DNA of 34,699 nucleotides from an uncultured Christensenellaceae bacterium (GTDB taxonomy: Bacteria > Bacillota > Clostridia > Christensenellales > UBA3700). Position 1 is the stretch's first letter; each line of letters starts with the position of its first letter. The DNA lies in the NCBI GenBank assembly GCA_944381315.1, contig CALWKR010000052.1, forward strand, positions 1 to 34,699, in the 5' to 3' direction. This document shows positions 18,201-24,500 of the stretch, one piece after another. Position numbers and translations under genes: made by a program. A model generated the notes under the pieces. That model was given only the letters and a program-made list of their open reading frames with translations, was not told the DNA's origin and did no database searches.

Positions 18201-18575
18201 AAGTTTGGACTGTGAATTCGTATTCAAGACGATATCTTGCGTCAAGACGCCTATCGTCCCCGAACCATAATCTCCCGTGGAACCCGAATGCAGATAACTT
18301 GTCAAATCGCTCTCGTTGGAGATCCATGTGACTGGCGCATCGGGCATATTCCATCTCTCTTGCGCACTTGCGTCATCTTCTTGAGATATCGAGCCTATGC
18401 TGCCGATATTGACATCGGAGGCAATGGTCGCGTCGACAGCGCTCAGCGAGGAGCTACCCTCACCCGACGGAATCGTCGGGGAGGTGTAGCTTGCAAACAC
18501 GATGCCGCATACGACTGCTGCTATGATCGCCAGGGCGAGTGCCGCCGCGGCTATTCTCTTGTTGATCTTTTCCAC
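12210..18575 (-). CDS. Giant GLUG/MBG-repeat surface protein with CxxCG tail repeats (2121 aa)
   Basis: An exported protein sharing its plan with the 2093-residue neighbour. An N-terminal hydrophobic segment (about 8-28) ends near a possible signal-peptidase site VFA-S. Residues about 100-480 are GLUG-like (FRGVLDGNG, VGLLVGANRGTIANLK, FGIVSGANFGTISNVR). Long Ig/MBG-type beta repeats follow to about residue 2000. The tail has two HVDANxDGKCDxCG units separated by an Asp/Pro-rich linker, then a transmembrane helix and RRKKR. No LPXTG is present. The open frame begins with ATG at 18590, but an AGGAGGG ribosome binding site lies inside that extension, 5 nt ahead of GTG at 18573-18575. The GTG (giving MEKINKR) is therefore the better start. 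It lies 11 bp after the upstream stop. A surface structural or adhesive role is inferred. Confidence 0.9.
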   Translation of the reverse strand: MEKINKRIAAAALALAIIAAVVCGIVFASYTSPTIPSGEGSSSLSAVDATIASDVNIGSIGSISQEDDASAQERWNMPDAPVTWISNESDLTSYLHSGSTGDYGSGTIGVLTQDIVLNTNSQSKLGVNTFRGVLDGNGYTLSLNVTTSDDQIGAISSYAYLDANNDSLRENIEWTEEVYNGYGLEGINAVGLLVGANRGTIANLKIDYTSDMAVPSLNNDTEVVGNNVLLSASSPQYGTAFGIVSGANFGTISNVRVNVNDNFVGRQQASGNRANNRDSNPYVNMSIVGVLTGMFVSGSISDTYVDLAAQTYVAAAVDNIKYSYQFGDVNNHKWRNGMAITGGMVGYFVGSAGVLSDSYLTGSGTVQSVVFRGDEQGAGKGYNAFSGGITGGKFKFGNGFTDDDGKDMISSAGNTVGGIGNQIQGIVVSWKGHKLDNNNSNDVDYCDNMAVIERDEFGTLIDTANYNGGMPAIALTYDYDSLGFSSSHAKTGISNTGDVTQWVEAYSLSDSDDISVEIKAVDGSFRIEAITNDYQASSDYQAMPSIKENASTSFYYTVGANYTGKYIWSMNSATVYDSAFLTGTADKTTEGEVTRSTFRDYDAFTGAMIYSVAYGGTKTAYEFNVGTMAQYSISHLQNSTPTTQRIYDGNPVNEPTLVLTAADSSSTGSGTISITPQSDCYAWKYSSSGTDIDRADTIYPGQYQFRSEIDVIEDGQVEATYAYLDTTARVIARTTQGIPLTFTVIPAAITVRSDQASRGNWTTEAVFNGSLNTSGYAAYGQQAPSGDIFDAYTYDVNNTTGSYQTMSGTTFSFSDTETTATAGRTYSNFTVYKLNGNDEYVAVGSASASLTVKIDTTAPIVVDTRYYTYSGDAEITVDNIHQFYYDIKEGDHLFTDITDQIGANSWVSEKIFVVSTASDERRSGIDSDGVSVQYFTESSGSSNWIKHPLQVQISYGGGGEEAKQDIDLGQGNAATIACINNSARLRLQLVDVLENERAVDLGTLNIDTVELALNSASPMGYSYFLGPATSALKVRIEATVGTSGANVQYLIVDKTDIDDTSAEIPSGYEDAWVTLGAYDSKDSYTIMESFADGAAVFVKLSSAQGLFPDQVKRLYAGSGPDTDTKGDSGYPYFYVDLVTKTFTVPYNAITVGGTLLSELAQDPAALATAFAKQYDGNNSLSANTVIKIVDFDSVSYDGEGADKATALAELQKNTFKAVGTYSQFENVGESVLTWEFEVGNDAGTGYQFRILVNNGMSDMDQVTVDTRIDYRDYDIGVEVVVKKDPQFADILVTDGSGAATNEIVKTYWGTNESGLPESFGYPTDFGDTMYCRYAYLGGTDGVFNAGGDYLVSVDGVKIVPDGVDPATVEWHEFTPTAAGAADVEQYDNYNIHFTTAMKMTVNKVKANIKTALWRVEESGNVAETLTAQILYDGMTHVVTATYNDIYGVTQNAIVQVFTSDQYTGGETEMLAVDTYYVLVTPVDSVNYEIGNNARQVFEIVTTTIDLNNAPQTYAYNNGAAVAYQLFDSDGAAINIPSTDRVEIVYYNAAGIAVTPVELGTYGVQINYVAGAGSNFNNVRFASELTITKATPEIIGADNNSVTYDKGPHCYSDPEGDVKLVNGEYDLANISQVVQLQIFDDASGQWIGVTQGGTEGDRINAGTYRYRYYYQGNEYYNEVYSAEVTFTINKAVVEGWGDLTVYYNDTDTVIDISKDEDSNSTPDFSTDYNGTSQYLTVVSSLLSGEPGAEITYFRNGIIFDTAQPSALNMTNAATYNVTVTLSADNYETREFMIDYTVNRISFTSALTARWGGNTVNVSDYDAENPLAIIAIYDGNEHGYLSDNSGELTFDFDASRLCAADAESTLSVNYVPDGTQSNVMIDAGSYSGHYTLFVSINYLQVDIYVTVDISPMNVSNVSFDVEEEFEITTDSNIYNIISATFTGVGGQNVDATLQFVNESGEIVVPDTVTGQLPEGTYTVHAVDSSGNYVIDSSAATATLTIGAGDQHEHVDANNDGKCDICGQTVQTTPPDPDDPDPDPDPDDPDPPIGHDHVDANGDGKCDVCGEDMSTEGDDPQPPTDDGGNEDVVPTVIAVVCIVVAVAAIAGTVIGVIAIRRKKRNNII
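12389..12434 (-). repeat. Tail repeat copy 2 (HVDANGDGKCDVCG unit)
   Basis: A 46-bp coding repeat nearly identical to 12518-12563. It encodes a His, an EF-hand-like D-x-N-x-D-G run and a CxxCG pair. Confidence 0.8.
12518..12563 (-). repeat. Tail repeat copy 1 (HVDANNDGKCDICG unit)
   Basis: First of two near-identical 46-bp coding repeats in the C-terminal tail of the 2121-residue protein. The DNA between the copies encodes a Asp-Pro-rich linker from simple GATCCG/GATCGG-type repeats. Confidence 0.8.
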
Positions 18576-18580
18576 GATCT

Positions 18581-18587
18581 CCCTCCT
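18581..18587 (-). promoter_or_regulatory. Ribosome binding site that fixes a GTG start
   Basis: AGGAGGG on the minus strand overlaps the stop codon of the 2816-residue lipoprotein gene and sits 5 nt before GTG 18573-18575. It cannot serve the ATG at 18588-18590, which precedes it, so the GTG is chosen as start of the 2121-residue protein. Confidence 0.75.
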
Positions 18588-21500
18588 CATGCGTTGGCTG
18601 CGCCGTTGTAACCGAAGTACAACGGGAGCGCCGCAGTCGCAACTATCGTGTTGGATCCGTCGTAGATGCTGACGGTTGCGTTGAACTCTGTCGCTTTTTG
18701 TTCGGACGGAGAACTTCCTGTCGAGTAGTCGAACAGAGTGTATCCTCCTCTGTTGACATCATCCACCGACTTGGGAATGTCGTTCCCCAATTCGATATCC
18801 GCTTTGAGTACGCGCCAAGTCTGATTGCCATTGCCGTCTTGGAACAGCACGCTGACCATAACATTGGACAAGAAAGTCTTGCCTTCAGATGTGTCGGTGA
18901 CTTCATGGTTGTCAAAGACGGATGTCACATTGCCGTCTGCATCCATCGTGCACATGACGAGGATGTAGTCGAGTCCGAGATAAGTGACGTCTATGTTGTC
19001 TGCCTCATCCTTTTTCATGCTCCATGTCGTATCTGCTTCGAGGTTGACGTCCAGCGTGAGCTCTTCTTCGTTGTAGAAGTCGTTGAACACCGCCGTGACG
19101 AAACCGCCTGCCTGATCTGTGGAGCCGAAGTTGGCGCCGCCGGTCTCCCATGTCGAGATGTTGATGAAGTAGCTGTGCTCGGTCTCGATCGTCTCGGTCG
19201 TGCCCGCCTCCTCATCGGTGACTTCGGTCGTCGTGCCGTCCTTGAACTTGACTTGGAGCATATCGGTCAGCACGTCGAACGTGATCGCGCTGCCTCTGAG
19301 CGTGTAGTCGAAGGAGTCGAACACGATGTCCTCCGCCCTCATGCCATATCTGGGCGCGATGCGGTAGTTGATCGTAAAGGAGTTCTGCCAGTCGGCGGTC
19401 AAGTTGCCGACGACGGTGCCGGTCGAGCCGTCTTGGTCGTTGAGCGCCGAAGACTCGATCGCAATGCTGTCCCACAAGTACACGTCGATGACCTCGCTCG
19501 TGCCGTCCGTGTAGACCACTTCGACAGAGCTCGGGAGCGGCGACTGGCCTTGCAGCAGCACCGCGACGGGGTCGATCTCGAGGTATTGGGCATTGCCGTC
19601 ATGGGCGTAGCCGTCGATCCTGTAGTAGTCGATCTGCTTGCCCTCGAACTCGAAGTACACATAGGTCGTCTGCGAGAATCTCTTCTCGAACGCTACCGCG
19701 TCGGAGACCACGCCTTCGAGATCCGCCGGGACAAAGCCGATCTGCAATTGATATTGATCGTTGAAGCTGTCATAGTCCGCATACAGATCCTCGAAGTCGA
19801 GGCCGACGAATCTGATCGGCAGCTCTCTCGTGACGCCGTTGCTGAACTCGATGAGCGCCGTCGTCGGGAAGAATGCCTCCTTCTCCTCCTTCGTCGCGAG
19901 CGAGTTGTAGACATACGGGTCTATCTTGAGCACGTTGGAGTAGCCGCTCGGCGAATCTTCGTCCACGAACCACACCTTGGAGATACGGTTGAGTACGACG
20001 TTGACGGGAATGTCTCCCATCGTCCAGCCGTAGTAGCCGCCGTACTTGCTCTTGTTGAGCGAGACGTTGGCTTGGGTCTCCTGTGCCGAATTCCAAGCTA
20101 TCTCGTCATAGTTGATGGCTGCGCCCGTCTCGAAGTCTATCGAGATGTAGACTTGCTCATTGTAGCTGTCGCTGCCCTCGTTGTAGTACGCGACCGCCTG
20201 CGACGGAAGCACCGTGTAGCTCGGATCGTCCGGATGCAGCTGTTGCAGATAGACGTCGTACGGGTTGATCTGGATCGCGTTGCGGAACTCGCCGAACATG
20301 ACCGACGTCACGTTCTTGGTCCTGATGTTGACCGCAATGTTGATCTTCTGCTCCGCGCCCTTGCCGCGCCCTATCACTGCGGTGATGACGCCGCTGATCG
20401 CGCTCATGTTGTCGGGATCCTGCGATCTCGCTGCCAATGCGGCGTTGAGCTCGTCGGTGTTCTCCCACGCGTCGACGGGCATTGCGACCGCAGCGCCGTC
20501 GGGATAGTTGAAGTACAGCACTTCGGGCGTGAACTCCGTGATGGTCGTCGACGACGCCGTCATCGCGTAGAGATCGACGCTCATCGTCAAGCCGTCCGAA
20601 TTGATCAAGTTGTGAGCCGTGCTGTCAAGATAGTTGACCTCGACGTCGTTGACCGTCGTCTTGTTCTTGAACGTGATGCTCGCCGTCACGGTGTGAGCCG
20701 TGTACGCCGTCGGCGCTATGTTGTGGCTCTGCACCGCCTCCCAAGACACCATTCTGCTCGTGCCGTCCACAAAGTTGAGCGTCAAGTAGTCGGGCAAGTT
20801 GGAGTAGGCATAGAGGCTGATCGGCTCCACCGATTCGATCTCCGACGCAGTCGAATTGACTTGCAGATAGATCTCGATGGTCCACGTCTGACCGGTGAAG
20901 TTGGCGGTCACCGTGATCGGGATCGGGTTGTCGCCCGTGCCGCCTCCCGCCGCGATGTTATCAAGCGCGGAACCGGAAGCGATCGCGTTGTAGACATCGC
21001 CGCTCAAGCCATAGCTGTTGTTGCCGAATGTGAAGCTCACCGAGCTCCTCATCACGTGCCTGCCGTACTGATACCTCGCGGTCTTGCCCTGGAAGTATTC
21101 GGCTGCGAACGCATTCACGCCGCTGTATTGATACGGTTCATAGATCACCGTCTTGGGGATGTCGCCCCAGTCGACGATGCCTTGCGGCGAGCCGTCAACG
21201 ACGTTGTCGCCCGCGCCTACCGATGTGAACTGGTTGTAGATCCACAGCTCCATCTTGTTGTTGGTGTTGCGACCGGCAGGATAGAGCTGCGTGCCGTCGC
21301 TGCTCACGACTGCCTGACCTCTGTCATAGCCGGTGATGTAGATGTTGGCGAGCGTGCCGTCAACGAAGTTGAGACCGGCGTTGAGCTCGTTGAAGACCGG
21401 GAACGGCAGTATCGCCGTGATGATCGGCTTCAAATCTTCAAGTATGGCGTCGATCTCGAGACCTGCGAGTCCAAGCAACGGCGCCAAGTTGATGCCGACC

Positions 21501-24500
21501 GCGTCGGTGACGAGCGGAGACGCGACGACATCGGGGATGATTTTGTCTTTGACGCAAGCCATCAAGTTGTCATAGAAGCCTCCCGTACGCGACCAAGTGA
21601 CGTTGCGCAGATGGTGCTCGGTGAACATATCGGGCGCAAGCTGACTGAGATCGAGGACGGAATTGGCTCCGAAGATCAAATTCATCAAGTCGTCGATCAG
21701 CTTGTTGATCGTGTACGGATCGAACGCGATGTCCGCGTTGAACGTGCCGGTCGCGTTGAAGCTGATGTCGATGCCGCCGCCGAGCAGTTCCATGATGTCG
21801 AGCTGGGCGAACAGTTCGGTGAACGCGGTCGTGTCGAGCGTCGACGTCGTGTCGGCGGTCTCTGCCGGAGTGTCCGCAACGGGAGCGCTGTCGCCGCCGC
21901 TGCCCTCGGCATCCGTCGTCGTATCCGTCGTCGTGTCGCCCATCGCCTTCAAGTCGTCGATCAGTCCGTCAAGCAGCGAGCCGATCTGTCCAATGATGCC
22001 CACGCCGTTGGCATCGACGAGCTCGATGGACAGATTCTGCTCGTTGATGATGGAGCCGACGTCGACGATTCCGCTGAGGACCTCGAGCCAGCCTTCTCTC
22101 ATCTTGATCGAGATCTTGCTTGCGTTGTAGTCGAGCACTGCGTAGACAAAGCCGCTGGACAAGCCGCCCCGCGTGTTGTTGTACGCCGCGTCGTCGATCT
22201 CTGCGATCGTGATCAAGAACGTGCCGGCGGGCGCGACGTATCCGCCCGTGTTGGGCAGCGCCGTCGCCGACAGCAGCCTCTGGATGCTCAATCTCAAATA
22301 CTCGTTGGCGTTGCCGGTGTCGGGCGTGTTGTTGAGTATGTCGATGGACAGGTTGAGCTCAAGGCTGTCGAACAAGCCTTGCGCGATGCTCTCGCCGTCG
22401 GTGCCGTTGATGTAGGTCGCGTCGGTGCCGATGTCGACTTCATAGTCTTCGGAACCGAGGTCGATCGTAAGGACAGCTCCAAACGTGATGTTGTCGTTGA
22501 TCTGCAGATCAAGCGTGATCGCGCCGTTGACCGCGTCGACTTCTACCGCCGCACCGATGTCGATGCCGAGGCTGAAGCCTGCGAGGCCTTTGATGATCTC
22601 GTCGACCATATCCATCGTCAGGTCGACCATGATGTTGGTGTTGGTCGCAGAAATGCTTTGCAGCAGCACGACGATCCAATCGGCGAGAGCCGCGCTGTCC
22701 GCGGTCGCCTCCGCGTCGCCGTCCGCCATCGCAAGCGCCGAGCTCGAGCTTGCGTTTGCCGCGGCGGGATCGATGTCCACGGGATCGCCGTTGAGATCGG
22801 AGAGCAAGCCGTCGAGCAGATCGCCCAGCTCCATGCTGTCGATGTCGGAGATGATGCCTTGGATCATCTCGATCAGCGTCTCGATGAGCGGCGAGTCGTT
22901 GAGCCTGATGTTGAACAAGCCGAGGCCCTTGAGTCTGACGACTGCGTCGCCGTCTTCGAGGCCGACGCCCAGCAGCTCTTTGCCCTGATAGACGAGCGAG
23001 AGCGAGATCTTGGAGTTGCGGCCGATATTGCCGTCATCGGTGACTTCAAGGTCCCAGCCGAGGTCGAGCGTGACAGTCGGATCCCAATCGTCGAGATACA
23101 TATCGATCGGCAAGTTGAGCTGCTTGCCCTGCGAGGCGAGGATGTTGTTGATGATCGCGGTGAGGTCCATATGGCTGTCGAGCGTCGACAAGTTCATCTC
23201 CAGCGAGATGTGCGACTTGGCGACCATGCCGATGACCATCGCGATGACGTCTTCTCTGTAATCTGCGAGAGCGCTTTCGATCGCGCCCGTCTTGGTGCGC
23301 AGATCATTCTGCAACTCGGTCGTCAAACCGATAGCGAACGGATAGTCCGCCGTGCCGGTCTGCAACAGCAGATGCAGATTTTGATCGGTGACGTCGGTGT
23401 TCTGCTTGGGCATCAAAGTGCCTTCCGCCTCGATCGTCACTCCGTCCAATCTGGACAGATGGATCTCTCCGCCGATCTCGATCGCGCTGAGATCGACGTC
23501 GCCGAGGCTGACATCCATCGCTTCGAGCAGCTGCAAGATCGCCGCCAGCGTGAAGTTGGCGTACAGCTCCTCGGTGTTGAGTCCGACGAGCAGCGCTCCG
23601 AGCGGAGTGAGCTCGGTGTCGTTGACGGACTCGCCGGGGTTCTCGACAATGGCTTCGGCGAGCGCTTGAGTTTGCTCCGCAGAGCCCTCTTCGGCGCTGC
23701 CGCCGAGCAGTCCGCTGATGTCGAACGCAAGGCTGATGTCGCCGAGCGACTGCGCGCCGCTGCCGAAGTCGACGGTGAGGTCGTCCAGCAAGCCCATGAT
23801 GAGCCCGTAGAAGTCGAGCTGCGCGCTGAGCTTGGGCAACGAGATGCCGACGAGCTTGATGGTGGACAGATCTACTGCGACGTGTCCGACATTGTTGTCG
23901 TCATAGAATCCGTAAATGCCGACGAGCAGACCTGCGGGCTGAGCTTCGCTCGAGCCGCCGATGTAGATAGGTTCGTTGGCGATGATCTCGACCGCGAGCA
24001 TGGGCTCTTCCTCTGCGAGGCTGAGCTGCACGGACAGCGTGAGATCCATGACGAATTCGTTCTCGAACGTCCACGACAGAGGCACGCCTTCGAGCTCTCC
24101 GAGGCCGAAGCCTGAAAGGAAGTCGCCGAGGTTGTAAGTGCCCGCGTCGAACGTGAGAGCAAGATTCATATTGATATTAATACCCGCGAGCGCGCTCGAG
24201 AGAAGTTCTCCGAGGTTGGAGGTATAGCCGGACTGATCGCCGATGCCCTCGTCGATGCGCTGAGCGAGTTCGCCGTCCTCGACGCCGATCAAGAAGTTGT
24301 TGATCGAGATAAAGGCGTTGAGGCCCTGCGTGTTGTCGGGCGACACGGAGCCGCTGACGTCGATGCTCTTGAGTCCGCCCTCAAAGAAGACGATCTCGAG
24401 CTTGCCTGCAATGCCGTCGGGGATCAGACCGCTGATCGGATCCTGACCTGCAAGGCCCATAAAGGAGTCGATGACGTCGAAGATATCGTTGTTCTCGGCA

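Noticed and set aside
18698..24115. An 1805-residue plus-strand open frame opposite the giant lipoprotein gene
   Set aside because: Same register effect as above. Its composition is Arg/Asp/Val-rich without family motifs, and the minus-strand frame has a clear signal peptide and repeats.
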